In this document: one piece after another, positions 12,086 through 24,920 of the stretch
How positions within the stretch are numbered: the stretch's first letter is position 1
Layout: each line of letters opens with the position of its first letter
Assembly: GCA_032629725.1 (NCBI GenBank)
Contig: JAFEVB010000007.1
Span: 1,178,001 to 1,242,000 of the forward strand
Source: Gremmenia infestans
Lineage: Eukaryota; Ascomycota; Leotiomycetes; Helotiales; Hamatocanthoscyphaceae
Length of the DNA: 64,000 nucleotides
Direction: 5' to 3'
Notes under the pieces: generated by a model
Seen by the model: the letters and a program-made list of their open reading frames with translations, nothing else
What the model was told of the DNA's origin: nothing
Database searches by the model: none
Program-made: the position numbers and the translations under genes

Positions 12086-12478
12086 ATGTCTTCCCAACCC
12101 AAGCAAGCCTCTACAGAGCAACCCGAGCTCTACGAGCAGCGCCTGACCGAGGCTCAAAACGCCCTCCGAGCAAACAACACCGAACAATGTTTCGCCATCC
12201 TGCTTAGACTCATCGATGACCCTAACACAAAGCGAGTCAGCCCTCTCATTGAAGCCAGAGCGCATTGCATTATTGCAATTTTATACGCGTACCAGGCTGC
12301 ACATCATAAACACGAGGCCGTGCAGAGTTATGAAGAGGCCATTGCCGCGAAACCCGAAGATAGACGCGCGCGGGATGGTCTGGAGAAAGCAAAACATGAT
12401 TTGGCTGAAGCTTTTAGGGAGATGGCACCGATGAAGACAGAGGGGATGGGATATGGGACTTATAAGGTGAGTAAATAA
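12086..12478 (+). CDS. Small TPR-like protein (family member E)
   Basis: An intronless frame of 130 residues from ATG 12086. The sequence is almost entirely helical: LTEAQNALRANNTEQCFAIL, then ARAHCIIAILYAYQAAHHKH, then AVQSYEEAIAAKPEDRRARD, the last with the spacing of a TPR repeat (A..Y..A....P.....A). A GTGAGT donor overlaps the last codons (YK/VSK), so a further small exon is possible, but none was obvious downstream. It resembles members B, D and F in helix order and length. Function unknown. Confidence 0.6.
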   Translation: MSSQPKQASTEQPELYEQRLTEAQNALRANNTEQCFAILLRLIDDPNTKRVSPLIEARAHCIIAILYAYQAAHHKHEAVQSYEEAIAAKPEDRRARDGLEKAKHDLAEAFREMAPMKTEGMGYGTYKVSK

Positions 12479-13386
12479 TTATCTGTTGTTGATTGGGATA
12501 CTGATGAGGAACCTTAAAGTAGTTAGTGCTGCCAATCCAGGTGCACGGAAGGTCAAGCGGAAGAAGGGGGTAGCATGGCATGAATGGTAGGAAATGCAGC
12601 TGGAGGTGAAGGACGATCGATGATTGCAGCAAAAGCCCTCGGACGGCTGAAACTTCCAAAAGAAATTCATTTGAATCATCACGATCTTGACTGAGATTGA
12701 GTAAGTGTATATCAGATTTTGCTGCATAAAATGAGGAAACATAAATCGTCTTGGAGAAACCTGTGAAAGCCCTAGAATATTTCAAGTCCTTTGATTTTAG
12801 GACTTGTCATTGTGCCCAATTATAGCAACTTCTAACGTAAACTTTATAACTATAGGAAGTTGAACATTGTCATGCCTCATCTCTCTTGTCTAAAGTCTCA
12901 AAATATGTGCCGCCCAAACTCGCTTCGCATTGCAGGAAAGGGCATCTGTCACACAAAATTTAATTGAACACTTGACATTTAGATTTACTTGCCGGTAGTT
13001 CACAGCAATTTGAGGGAGCGCAATTCTATTCACATATTGAGATGGCGCTTTTAAACACTTGGGCTAGTCCTGCAGTGGTCTGATCAAGAAGCCTTGACTT
13101 TAGACTTGTTGGTTTATCTGCTAAAAAAAGGTTTCGGGCGCATATTAGCTTACAAAGGGTCACTATACTGTGTCATAACATTATATGTTAAGGTCATATG
13201 ATTTTTTATATGAGTAAAGAAATTGTTATTATTTGCAACAAAGTGAATAAAGCACAACAACCACCTAACAACAGCTGCTTTCAACAATACAACTGGAAAA
13301 CAAACACAGCCCAGTCTGTATAATACCCACTAAAGATAACATGGTGCCATTTCGCATCAACACCTTCAGCACACCAAAACATCAAC
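12479..13386. other. Intergenic
   Basis: No convincing gene. The minus-strand frames at 12414-12785 lack features of a protein. Confidence 0.5.
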
Positions 13387-13857
13387 ATGATGGATCCAGA
13401 ACCTGAACCCATAGGCACCGTGGCCGAACTCGCTCTTCGGGCTCAAGCCTACATCCGCAGAACAACCGCAGACGACGACGTAGAGACACTATCCCTGCAA
13501 ACCGCCATAGAATACTTCGGGGCTCAGGACATCCACGCCGGCGAAAGTATCTGCAACGAACTCATTGACGGCCGCGAGACCCCGCGTGCCACTAGAGCGG
13601 CAGCTTATCTGATCGTAGCTACCATGCGACAAGATCCACTAGGCCAATTGCACTTTGTTGTGGACCTCTATCAGGCCATGTACCAGCGAATGCAAATCGA
13701 GAACAATCGTAAGCGCGAGGTGAAGGAACTTCTAAGACGTTCAGAAGGCTTGAGAGATGAAGCACAGGCAGCCAGCCTCCGTGCTCAGCAAGAAAGAGAG
13801 AACGCAGAGAGGGCCAGAGAAGAATGGCTTAAGTATGAATATGGAGATTGGCCATAA
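13387..13857 (+). CDS. Small helical protein with coiled-coil C-terminus (family member F)
   Basis: A single-exon frame of 156 residues beginning MMDPEPEP. The N-terminal two thirds contain helices with the same pattern as the neighbouring small genes (DIHAGESICNELIDGRETPR, then AAAYLIVATM). From about residue 110 the sequence is strongly charged and heptad-like (NNRKREVKELLRRSEGLRDE ... RAQQERENAERAREEW), which predicts a coiled coil. The helix LYQAMYQRMQ aligns by eye with LYEEMFFKAI of member A. No catalytic motif. Function unknown. Confidence 0.6.
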   Translation: MMDPEPEPIGTVAELALRAQAYIRRTTADDDVETLSLQTAIEYFGAQDIHAGESICNELIDGRETPRATRAAAYLIVATMRQDPLGQLHFVVDLYQAMYQRMQIENNRKREVKELLRRSEGLRDEAQAASLRAQQERENAERAREEWLKYEYGDWP

Positions 13858-14461
13858 GGTCGGACGAAAAAGAATAGGTCTTGGGTTCTGGGATCTAGAG
13901 GACAGGTGGATAATAGATTGATTTGAGACTCCACCATCCACTCCTTCTGGGCGTCTGTCCTTTTAAACAATAAATGAGAAGGCTATAAAATGCCGATTTT
14001 AACAAACTTACCACGAATTTATAATAAAGTGATCTGTTCCTCGTGCAAGGTGAACTTGAAAAGGTAGAATGTCGTAATAATATGAAACCTCGGGTGTCCT
14101 TGAGTAAAACCTTGCATGCCCATTTCCCACACAAAGGGTACTTTATTTTTATTTTTACAAAGGTATATGAACAAGAACCAAAAAAGGGGCGCGCCTACTT
14201 TGCTTAAAACAAAAATAGAAAAAAAATCGCTGCTATCTATATTAAATCCCCGTCGAAAACCGCGAACAACTGAAGATCCAGGATTCAAGATCGGTGGCAC
14301 AACCAAAGATTAGCCCTCATTGTCTTCTCTTTGTCATCTAGGACTCATGTAGGTAAATTCTCAATTGTTGACTTTGGCGCTCTTCCCAGACTCATTCCTC
14401 TTGCTTGGCTGGGGGCCGCTTTCTCCACATCTTGTTCAACAACCCCTCAATACCAAACAAT
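13858..14461. other. Intergenic
   Basis: Short spacer containing the promoter of the SMP-30-like gene. No feature recognised. Confidence 0.5.
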
Positions 14462-15755
14462 ATGACGACTATTACAACCACAGATATACCTGTGATTGCC
14501 ACACAGGTCCAGGTAAGCTATGCAGATGTCCATACTCTAGCAGTATATTTATAACCACAGGTAATTGATCGCGTGGCCGAAAGCAATGGCACAGTCAAGT
14601 GTGCCCCCCTCCCCCCACATCCATGGACCCCTCTAATACAACCCAGCCCATCCTCCTTCCCCAAAGACGAACTCCTTCTCCAAGTATACCACCACTCCTT
14701 CGGAACCCTCATCGGGCCCTCCCCAACGCACTCCCTCCTACTCAGCACCACCAACCAGACCAACAACCCCTTCTTCCACGAAGCCTGCGTCTACATCCCC
14801 GCTCTCAACGAACTCTACATAACTTCCAACCTCCTCAGCGCCAACACCTCCTCCGCATACCCCACCATCCTAATCTCGCGCATAAAGCTCACACGCTCCT
14901 CCCCCGACACCAATGACATCGCCAGCCTGCAATGGGGGAAACTGCGTCCCCCGCCGGGCATCGACATGCCGAACGGCGGCGTCAACTACAAAGACGGCAT
15001 CCTCTTCTGCGCGCAAGGCTTGCCCTCGCCCAGAACAGGAGGCCTATACTATATGCCGCTGCACTCGCCCCCTCAGCCCATCGTGACGAGTTTCTACGGG
15101 CGCGATTTCAATAGCGTGAATGATGTCGTGGTGAGTGCGGTGGATGGCGGCATCTGGTTCACGGACCCCGTTTACGGGTATGAGCAGGGGTTTCGGCGCA
15201 GGCCAGAGTTGCCGGGCCAGGTCTATAGGTATGATGTGGGGAGTGGGGAGGTGCGGGTTGTGGCGGATGGGTTCGATCGGTGTAATGGGATTTGTTTTGG
15301 GGTGGGGGAGGAGAGGCTTTATGTTACTGATACGGGGTTACTTCATGGGGATGGGACAAGGGATTTTAGGAGGTGAGTTTTATTTCTCGCTTTGGATTGG
15401 GGGAGGAGAGGAGTAAATGCTAATTTGGGGTTGTAGACCGGCTACGATTTATGTTTTTGATGTTGAGACTAAGGACGGTGCTCCTTTTCTCGTTAATCGC
15501 CGGACGTTTGCCTTTGCTGCCTCTGGTATGCCGGATGGCATCAAATGTGATGTCTATGGTAATGTATACGCTGGCTGTGGTGATGGAGTGGAGGTTTGGA
15601 ATCCAGCCGGGAGTCTTATTGGGAGGATAATCGTCCCAGGTGGTGTAGCCAATTTCTGCTTTGGGAAGGAAGGCGAAATGTTCCTCTGCAATGAGCAGAA
15701 GCTGTGGAGGGTTCAATTGGCAGATACCACCAAAGGTGCCTTGCTTGGCATTTGA
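14462..15755 (+). CDS. SMP-30/gluconolactonase-like beta-propeller protein
   Basis: Three exons, 14462-14512, 14561-15372 and 15437-15755, give 393 residues. The family signature is seen in order: HEACVYIPALNELYITSN near the N-terminus, PNGGVNYKDGILFCAQG, NSVNDVVV...GGIWFTDPVYGYEQG, RCNGICFG...RLYVTDTG and MPDGIKCDVYGNVY. These contain the Asn/Asp metal-site regions of the six-bladed calcium-dependent lactonase/phosphotriesterase fold. No signal peptide is evident, so a cytosolic lactone hydrolase is the likely role; the substrate is unknown. The short first exon (17 codons) was placed from its ATG and a good GTAAGC donor. Confidence 0.85.
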
Positions 15756-16012
15756 GTAAGATTGAATCCTTTGGAAATCAGGTATGAATGCACGAATTAA
15801 AAAATATAAGAATTTTCAAGGATATTCAGGTATGTCTAATTGATTTTGGACAAAATAAAAATTACTCTAATAGAGTGTGTAGAAGGGTATCAAAAGATTT
15901 GTACACCCACCCGAACGCCATCCCATGCCTAGCCTTTCTTTGCCTTCCAAACTCCATTTCCCAGAATATATGCAAACAGAAGAGAACGAAAAATATACAC
16001 GAGCTTTTAGAA

Positions 16013-18362
16013 TTACTCCAACTCTGACACCTTCCTGAGCGGCCCTTTCCCGAACTGGCTTTGTACCGGAGCATTTATAACCGGCACCGTATCGATCCTC
16101 TCCCTCATAACATCATCCACCAGCTGATATCTCTGTCTCGAAGAACCGCCCGGACTCATCCCAACCGCATTGCTAATAGCATTATTCAAACCGAAGCTTA
16201 GGCGCTCGGGATTAGGACCCCGCCCATGATCAGCTCGAAGCGGGCTCTTGGGCGGGATCTCAATCTCCCTGATACTCCCACCAGCATCTCTCATACTGAC
16301 GTTCCTGAGACTGCTCCCGCCACTCCCAACATTCCTAATACTGGCCGCGCTGCCGCTGCGGTTGCTATCGCCATCTGAAGGCGTCGAGGACCGTCCGCTC
16401 GCTACGCTCTCTGCGTACGCACGCACAGTCTGCAGTCGCCGTGGGCTCCAGCCTTCCATGCGCACATTATCGCTGCGGCCCATCTCCCGCAACGCCTCGG
16501 AGCGCGCTTCGCGGTCAATCACACGGCCTTGCCCGGCCGTCGCCGCAGAGGCTTGACGCACCGGAACGGCTTTGCGCAGCGGTACAGCGGAAGCTACTCC
16601 CAGTCCCGTCGCGGTTGCCATGTTGGGCATCTCGCCGTCATGAATGTGCGTGTCGCGATTATGGTCGTGGTCGTGGATCCGGGCTGCGCGCGCGAGGGAG
16701 TCTTGGAGGCGCTGGGCTACGGCTGCGTCGCGGGACAGGTCTTCCTGGACTTGTTGCGCGACGACAGCGTCGTGCCAGTTTGATGCGAATTCGTCGATTT
16801 CGCTGGTGTGCATTAGAGGTAGCCCTTGGTCCTTTTCTATTTCGAGGTTTGAGGGATGGTTGGTTCCGAAGTGTGCTGGGAATACTGCGTTGGAAGGAGG
16901 GCGTGGCGGGGAGAATTGTGGGAATTGGGAGGGTGGTGGGGGTGAGTATTCGTGCTCAAGGGCTGGTGGTGAAGTGTTGTGTATGCTCTTGTTGGGGACG
17001 CTATCGTTGTGGAGGTTCTCGAAAGAAGGGTTCTGAGGAGCCTTTGGGGTTGGGTCCTCGAAGGGGTGGGAGAGCGAACGTGGACTGTGGGTAGAAGAAG
17101 CATCGTCAATGTCGACGTTGACTAGATCGGCTATATCCCCACCTGCTCCGTGGTAAGCAGTGTCGGTATTGGGGAACAAGGAGCGTTGGCTCGGAGCATT
17201 GTAGGCCATTTCGGAGCGTCCAGGGAACATAGATTTGTTTGACGGATCGTATGCTGTCTGGCTAGTCTCAGGAAAAATGGAGCGTTGGCTTTGTGTATTC
17301 CCTGGATGTCCAGTCATGGGAGAGACCCAGTTCTCTGGGCTGTGGGGCCTGATGGGTTGGAAAGGCTGAGAATTAAAGGAATGACCGTTCAATGGTGCAG
17401 GGGGGCCACCTCTTGGTCTACTATAAAATACGTCAGTCTTTGGAAGATCATAGTTCGGGAGTAACTTACGCCATGTATGAAGTTACACGCTTCTTGGCGT
17501 TGCGATTTCTACGTCTGAAGAACCAAAATGCAAATGCTGCGATCAAAGCTACTCCTGCTGCCGCTGCCACAGAACCACCTGCTATGGCCGCTGTGTTTGA
17601 CTTTGCTACTGAAGCAGGCGTAGAAGACGCGGAGCTCACTGGAGCAACCTTACCCATGGCGGCTGGACTGGCAGAGTTAGAGGTCCCTGAAGCTGCTGCT
17701 GTCTGGGTTGGTGACCCCCCAGTAGTGGACGGATTCGCAGGCATAGGACTGAACGAAACTCCAGTATAGACAAGTTGTAATCGCATATCCGTCGGCTGAT
17801 TTGAGTAAGAAGTTACCAGAGAAGCCCCCTGAGTCGCATCTCCACAGGCCCATTGCATGTAGTTTCCTGGGTATGTATTTTGATAACAAGCTGCAGATGA
17901 AGAGCTTCCAGGCATGTTAGCACTGCTTTTCCATGTCAAACATACTTGCACTCACCAAGTCAAAATCCCATTATTGACAATCGACACACTCGGGTTCCAT
18001 CCTTGCATATTCTGGTCCTGGCAAGTTGTATAGACTCCTTGCGTACACGGCCCATCCGTCGTACAACATCCTACAAGTGCATGAGCGGTATCATGGATAC
18101 AACTCGATCCAGCGCCGCAGGTTACTGCTTTTGACTGATCCCCTCCAACCCAACCGCAAACTTCCACGCCTATCGCATCTCTCTTGAATAGCTTTGCCGG
18201 CTCGTCTGGTACTCCGGTAGGTCGCGGCGTCCACGCATGAGGGACATATGTAGCTGTTTGCTCTGCTTCCGCCCATGGAAACGCACTCGTCCCACCAAAC
18301 GCAACCGCAAAAAGAAGGATCATTGACGAAGAAGGCATGGCGAAGAAAGTCGGTCGCGCCAT
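16013..18362 (-). CDS. Single-pass membrane protein with Cys-rich ectodomain and long cytoplasmic tail
   Basis: Exons 18362-17956, 17904-17470 and 17420-16013 on the minus strand give 749 residues. It starts with a signal peptide (MARPTFFAMPSSSMILLFAV) and has an ectodomain of about 170 residues with many cysteines (GVEVCGWVGGDQ, GCCTTDGPC, ACYQNTYPGNYMQWACG). A Ser/Thr/Ala-rich stalk follows, then a membrane helix at about 245-272 (AAIAGGSVAAAAGVALIAAF), a basic stop-transfer (FFRRRNRNAKKR) and a tail of some 470 residues rich in Pro and Ser. This layout is common to fungal cell-surface proteins, some of which act as wall-stress sensors, but no signalling motif is recognised. ATG 18362 was preferred over the GTG upstream. 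Confidence 0.75.
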
Positions 18363-20839
18363 TGAGCCAGACACCGATTAATTAATTACTCGACGAAACG
18401 AAACGAGGGTACAGAAAGAAAGAACGTATGACAACAGAAGTGTACCAAAGACATAAGCAAGGTGGGCAGATGCCACTATTATTAAAGAGCTCGCTCTCGC
18501 CGTACGCTTGACCAACTGTTGTACAGTACCGTGCCGTAGAGGCTGTGGCAGGATGCAGTTAGCTGTACTAATTGCATTCCCAACTAGGCACAGAACTTAA
18601 TTTCTCAAAGTAGGAAAGGCACACTTGAAGGCTTTCCGATTGGCCGGGTTGAAGAAGGATCTCAGTGACCAGGAGCAGCTAGCCACTCAGCATGCACGTC
18701 TTGTAGGGTTAGAGAGCGTGCCGTTACCTTGGGGGCCTAAGCCATGGGGTTTGGTGGGGAGGCTGAGCCTCTTCTCTACATGAATAGGAAATGCTGCATA
18801 TCTGATTCTGCATCGTGATCTCTTGATCCAGGAATTCTAGAATATGAAAAGAATAACTCATGTTTCTCGCAAGATACCATGGCCTAGGAAGAAGAGGCTT
18901 CTTTCGAGTAAAACGTACGAAGGAGTCTGGTAGCGGAGTTGAGCGCAGATTTTGGCCATCCTTCGCGTGTATTAATTAGTAGTAGCGGCCGCTAAAATTG
19001 GCCAGGGAAGTACCTGTGTAGTGCCCCACCAGGCCTATTTTTACCCTCACACGGGCCTCTCGGGCCAGTTTACAAGGACTTCGGATCTCTTTCACCAAAT
19101 TGGCCAATCCTGTAACTCATAAATTTACGAACTACATTGCGAGATTTGCGTTTCAGACATTCAGATCAGAAGTGAGTACACATAAGAACTAATTTGCGTT
19201 TGAATACTGGAGACTCACGTAACGTGAGTCACGTTGAGCAACTTCCGCTGATTTCAGAGTTGGAGTTGTTAAAACAAGGATATAAATGGCTTGTTGATAA
19301 CGGTTGGCGGTGTCTTGTTTTGGAACTGCCATATGTACGCCGTACCCGCGCCGCGGGCCGTGAGAGGTGTTGGGCGTTCACACTCCGCAATCTTACCTGT
19401 GCCATTAATCAGGGCATTAGCTCGCAGCTTAATTAACAGTTGCGCCTCAAGCCACCATCGTGACTGAGTTGGCACTGTATTCAGAGTATCGGTCGGTATT
19501 GATTCTATCTGAGCCTCGGAGCTCTGAGCTCTCCTTATCTTCTCATGCATGACACATGAGTGGGACTCGATATCTCAAACTGCTTCTTGTACGGGTAATC
19601 AGTTCTCTTCCTCTTCCTCTTCTCTTCGGCTTCTACATTTCCATCTCCATACTGCATAATGGTAACACCTCTTATATGAGAGCTTCTAGAACATCATCCC
19701 CATCAAGGGACTTACCCGGATCGCCCCCTCGCCTATCCCTCAGCATTTCAACTCGCAGCTCGCCTCGCTTTCCTCCGATGTGCATCATTCCTTCGTTCGG
19801 ACCCTTGCATACTCACCCCACGTGCAGTCAGCAGTTTCTATTTTAACACCGATGATGTGGGGCGCGCAAATCCTTCGATGGGATATGAAAAGATTTTCAT
19901 ATATATTCAGCCCTGTGCCTGTGCCGTGTCAACTTGTACGAACTTATAGAACGTAAGAGAAAAGAAGAACAGAGGAGACTTTGATATCTTTAACCCCCAC
20001 TGCGTATTGGCAAGCAGGACTACCGGCGCAATGCTTGAAGGGGATTGTATAGTAGATAAAATCTCTCTGAGCAAAAGTCTTCGATCTCTTTTTGATTAAA
20101 ATCATATCTGATAGTGCCATGGCACGGTTGTTATCACCTCAATCTGATTCATCTCTTTCTTCACAGATGCTGCTCTCGCCAAGCCTAGTCGTGCAGTACA
20201 GCGCCCCGCTCAGATCTTGCGTGATCAATATTTCGAATGTGGGGCGATGACTGAAATTGTGACCCTGAGTAGCAATCATCCAACCCAAGATAGATAATAT
20301 ATGTTTCTTTTCCACTAGCAGAACCTCAGGCTCATGTATACAACTTTAATACATACCTCAGGTACACATATGTACCAGCCCAACTCTCTTGTACCTTGTA
20401 TACCATACCAGGCACCACATATACGAATAAATCAATCCAACATTACGAGTCAAAGCAGGCCTGTCTTGCCTACACATAACCTAAGGCTGTCCGTTACCAA
20501 CCAACCAACCAACCCGAGAAAGGAGCAATAAATCAATCATCTTGATCGTGTGCGTGAACTGCATTCTATTAACACGAGACCACGCGCAAAATAACACAAA
20601 AAGCACACGCATCTTGAGGGGAGATTCGTGCTCCCGATGAATCGACAAGTCAGCTAGAGGCCTAACACGTTGGAAGCGCTGTCATGAATGCTGGTTTATA
20701 TTATACTAGAAGGGGTATATATACGATGGATGATATGCAGACCAGATCAGATCAGATGCAGCAGGTATCTACTCGAAGGGCGTGGTGTGCGCTCGCTCCT
20801 TCTTTTAATATGTGAGGGTAGTTTATACATCACGTTACA
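18363..20839. other. Long intergenic region
   Basis: About 2.5 kb between the upstream side of the membrane-protein gene and the 3' end of the AFG1-like gene. Open frames at 19194-19436 and 19556-19846 have no protein-like features. I see no RNA gene or repeat. Confidence 0.5.
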
Positions 20840-22681
20840 TCACATAGTGTCCTCTAGACGCCGACTCCTCACTCGTTGCCAGCTCTCCTTTTCCTCTACG
20901 CCGCCATGTTTCTCGAGGCCCATGCCCCGTTCTACCCACTCCTGGCTGCCCATCTCAGCCAGACGGCTCAGAGCCCGCGCAAACTGGAAGCGCTCTTCGT
21001 CGCCGCTGAACATGTTACTACTCTTCAGCATCTTCATGTTCATTCCTAGGTCATCCATCATCATCCTCATTGTATCGTCCAAGTCGGCGCCTTCTTCTGT
21101 TTGCCCCTTTTTGTCCTCGCTATCTTGTTGCACCTTGGCTTTTATCTCTTCCCGTGAGAGGAAGAGCTGTGTTAGGGGCACGGCTGTGGTGAGGACTAGT
21201 TTAGCCCGCGCCTCGTATACGGCGTCGATGAAATAAATGAAGCGCCGCGCCAAATCTCGCGAGTTGTGTGACATTCCGGGAACATTGGTAACGATAAATG
21301 CATCGTAAGCGCGGGTCAGCTCAATATAGTCTGCCGCGCCGGTGGCCCGTCCAATTAATTCGTCGAAGGTGAACATGGCAGCTTTCCCGCTGACTTTGGG
21401 GACATGTATCTCCCTTCCCCATACTGTTTGTGTTTCGGATCGAGGCTCGTCTTGTTGTGGATCTCCTAAGAAGTGGAACCATTTCTCAGCGTGTGTCGGT
21501 GCATGCTTGTCTAATGGAGCGTGATATACGCCAGAGGGTGGACGGGGGATTTTTCGGTAATCGGTAGGTGAGTCGAGGTTTATGACATGGAGTCGATTTT
21601 TGAGGAGGCTGATACATGGGAGGAAGGATTCTCTTTGAATACCATTGAGATAGAGCTTGTCCGGGTGTCGATTAGATGTGGTTACTAGGACTACGCCATG
21701 GGACATTAAGGCTTCGAGGAGTCTAAAAGTATTGTCAGTATGCTTGTAGCACCTATGGGAGATTTCATACCGTCTAAGAATCATAGCATCTGCTACATCC
21801 GTACATTGGAATTCGTCAAAGCACAGAACATTTCCCTGCTCTGCGATATCTGCCGCTATGAATGGTACGCCATCAATATCATTTCCATGCTCCAATTTCA
21901 TTTTGTGCAATCGTTTGTGGACATCCTGCATGAAGTTATGGAAGTGTATCCTCGTCTTTGACGCGACACTGCTAGGAAGGGTGTCATAGAACATGTCCAT
22001 CAACATAGTCTTCCCGCTCCCTACATCGCCGTACAAATATAAGCCGCGGGGCAAATTCTCTGGAATGTCTTGCAGTTTCTTCTCCTTTCGTGCACCTCCA
22101 AACATACGTCCAAATACCGATACGTGCTCCGGCTTGAGACTTTCGAGGGTGGGGTGGACGATTGCAGGCGCAGTGTAATTTCTGAGTTCATCGTGAAGAT
22201 TCTGTAGATTCTTTATGATGCCTAAAATCCCATGAGCGTTTGCGGATCTCTCAAGGACACCATTTCTCACCTCTTTGGTGTTCGTCGTCCCTCAATCGGC
22301 CAGATTTAACACGTTTGTTGTATTCCTGCATAGGCCCTTGATCATCGTGGGTGGCTGCGGCATATTCGTCAGCAAAGCTCCTTGGGATTGTTGGGGATAT
22401 ATACCATCTTGTACAGTAGCCAAGCTCCTCCTCTGTCCAGCAATAAAGGCCGCTGGAAGGGCTATCTGGGCTCCCTGTGCGCCGGGAATCAATGGTTCTG
22501 AAGCAAAGCTTCGCGCTGCCGCCGCAGGCCTTCCCGAGACTCCATTCCTCCCGCCGGTTTCCTGGCGAGATTGTATGCATATCCCTCGCGCCCCAATCCA
22601 TCTCCTATTCGCATTCGAGGAACTCTGCTGAAGGGACCGTCGGAGATTGGCGGTAGCGGTGGTAGAAGCTCGAAGCTTCAT
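20840..22681 (-). CDS. AFG1/LACE1-type mitochondrial ATPase
   Basis: Four exons, 22681-22405, 22354-22271, 22221-21771 and 21722-20840, on the minus strand give 564 residues. The N-terminus is basic and poor in acidic residues (MKLRASTTATANLRRSLQQS), a typical mitochondrial presequence. The family pattern is clear: GPMQEYNKRVKSGRLRDDEHQR, Walker A GDVGSGKT at about 185-192, Walker B VLCFDEFQCTDVADAMILRR, SNRHPDKLYLNGIQRESFLP and the C-terminal FDELIGRATGAADYIEL. AFG1 proteins are inner-membrane-associated ATPases that help quality control of mitochondrially encoded proteins. The 50-bp first intron resolves the frame change near 22380. Exon 4 ends in a charged extension. Confidence 0.93.
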
Positions 22682-24920
22682 AGCTAAAGATAGAAGGGCT
22701 AAGGATAGAAGGTTCGTTAAGAAGCAGAATTTCGTCTCATCTAGGGGCGCATAATGTACACAAAAAAATCTATGGGGAACGTGCTCGCGGAGTCTCTAAT
22801 AATAATACTGGTCATTATGGAGAAAACAGGCCATGATGTGAAGTTGTAGTGGAGAAGCGGAACATGTCGGCGATAAAAATGCCGAGGCGGGATGCTCCCA
22901 AAGCATAAAAAAGTCCAACGTATATATATGTATGGTACTTCAAGAGTCTCAGCCGAAAAACCAAGAGGATCTAAAAACCTTAGAAAGCGAGCTCTAATCA
23001 TGCTACGAACTAATGGACGATTATTACAGCAGTGGTGGCAAGGAAAATAACCCTTTACGGAGTATTTGTTCCCCACCTCCGCTAGCAATGACTGACAGCT
23101 TTCGTTATAGCAAAAATTTATATCCTTTCAGAGAACACCATATCAACTATAAGAAAAAAGATTAGTTTCTATATACCAGTTCTTCCAAAGTATAAGATAG
23201 ATTATTGCCAGCGCTAGTATTTCCTTTCTCCTCTATCGCGTAAAAACAAATTAGCGCGCTGAGACCTTCTCCCGTACAGTACCAAGTAGCCTTCTTTTAC
23301 TCCCACTTAGATAAGACAAGGAGCTGGCAATCCATGGCCAATGCCCCGTAGCTTGCATACCTAGGTAGGGCCACGTGGTACATGGTTGTAAGTGATATCG
23401 GTATTTACATACAAACTTCAATTGTGCTTGCACCTGAGGCTGATAAAGGTCTTTGCACAGCAGAAAGCAGCTATTTAGTAATACTGTACCTAGGTATACA
23501 ACGATCGTCTATGCATGCCATATAGTATTAAGGGCAGAAAGCATTAGAGCTACCCCCTACAGCTGCAGGCAAATTATTCATTACTCCGTAATTACTAGGC
23601 AGATTTTACTCCGTACCATATACAACAGCCGTTTTTACTACATTTACGTACTCACAAACCAGAAAGTTCGTCCGATGTGTGGGTATCACAGGTGTGATCA
23701 CTTCTTACTAGCTAGTATGTATTTGGTAAGACTTGACTCTGGTTATGGTGGGTTGAATTATGATATAATGATCATGGTGTTGCGACCAAAGCGAAGAGGT
23801 GATGCTTCCGTCGCTTACCTAAGCTACGCTAAGTTACATGACCAGGAAGGCTCTCACCATGAGCCCCCATATCCCGACACGATGTTACCCCCCCTCCCCC
23901 TATCTTATGCATCAGCGTTATAAACTTCCCATTATCACGTCCAGCCAGTTCCGTAGCTTGGGAATGCAGGTCTTCGAGGAATCAATGGAACAACGTGGTC
24001 ACGTGACACTAAATCAAGACCTAGACCTTAGCATGAAATTCTTAAGTGTGGTGCAAACGAAGACATAGTTCAATCAAGATTTCTTTACTCCGTGCTCCGT
24101 TCTATGAATTATGACTACGTAGCATTCACGGCTGTTCCATTCTGCTATTCGATTGGTATAGAAGACGAGAAGGATTTTGAGTCTGTGCTGCGGTACAGAA
24201 TCCCTAGCTGTGCCGCTGCGCAGTCCTTAAAACTCTAATTTGAGAACGTGCGTCGGGAGAGTCTCCACTTTCAAAGGGATGTAGATCTTGCAGTACAAGT
24301 CCTCTTATAGTTATGGTTAGGGTTACAGCATATGCATGCGAAATCCTATGGCTGGCTAAGCTAAGCCCCTTTTCAAATAGAATGAAATCAGCGAGACGGG
24401 ATAGGCTCCAGGTGCAATGATCATTCGAGTCTTTTATATCTCTAATACTTTTGAGGTCTCCTAAAGTTACACTTCTATAAATAGAACATGTCAAAAACGC
24501 AAATTTTGAGATATGAAAATCTCTAAGGAGGCTGTTGTATTTGACTTCAACAATTGAAGTTTAAATATAAGCAAATGGTTATGCTAGCTTATATAGCAGG
24601 AAGATATTATTAGCCCAGTGGGAAAAGGTTCCTACTTCGCAGAGCCAGAATGCCCCACCAAGGCTTCCGAGAGAGCCACTCAAATTGCTAGCGTGATCGC
24701 AACTTCGCCAGGTACCACGGACGGTAAGCATTAAACCTGGTTCCTGTGTTTCAAGTTGCACAGCTCTACCAGTCTGTACGGAGTACGGAGTACTGAGTAG
24801 CCTTTCTCCATGATGTGACCAGAGCTGTCTGCCCGTACGGCGTGCTGCCAGCGCGGCTTGCTTTGTCGTTCCTTAATTTTCTGAATTTACAAACCCCGAC
24901 TCTTTTCTATCTTTGATCTT
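22682..24920. other. Long gene-poor region with repeated TACTCCGTA motifs
   Basis: No convincing coding sequence in 2.2 kb. It holds at least four copies of the 9-mer TACTCCGTA or its complement (23056-23064, 23582-23590, 23607-23615, 24777-24785 with a second overlapping copy to 24792). Confidence 0.5.

Noticed and set aside
6634..15755. A secondary-metabolite cluster around the first P450
   Set aside because: No synthase, transferase or transporter nearby; neighbours are small helical proteins and an SMP-30-like protein.
16441..17094. 217-codon plus-strand frame
   Set aside because: Antisense to the last exon of the membrane-protein gene; Arg/Gly-rich composition typical of a shadow frame.
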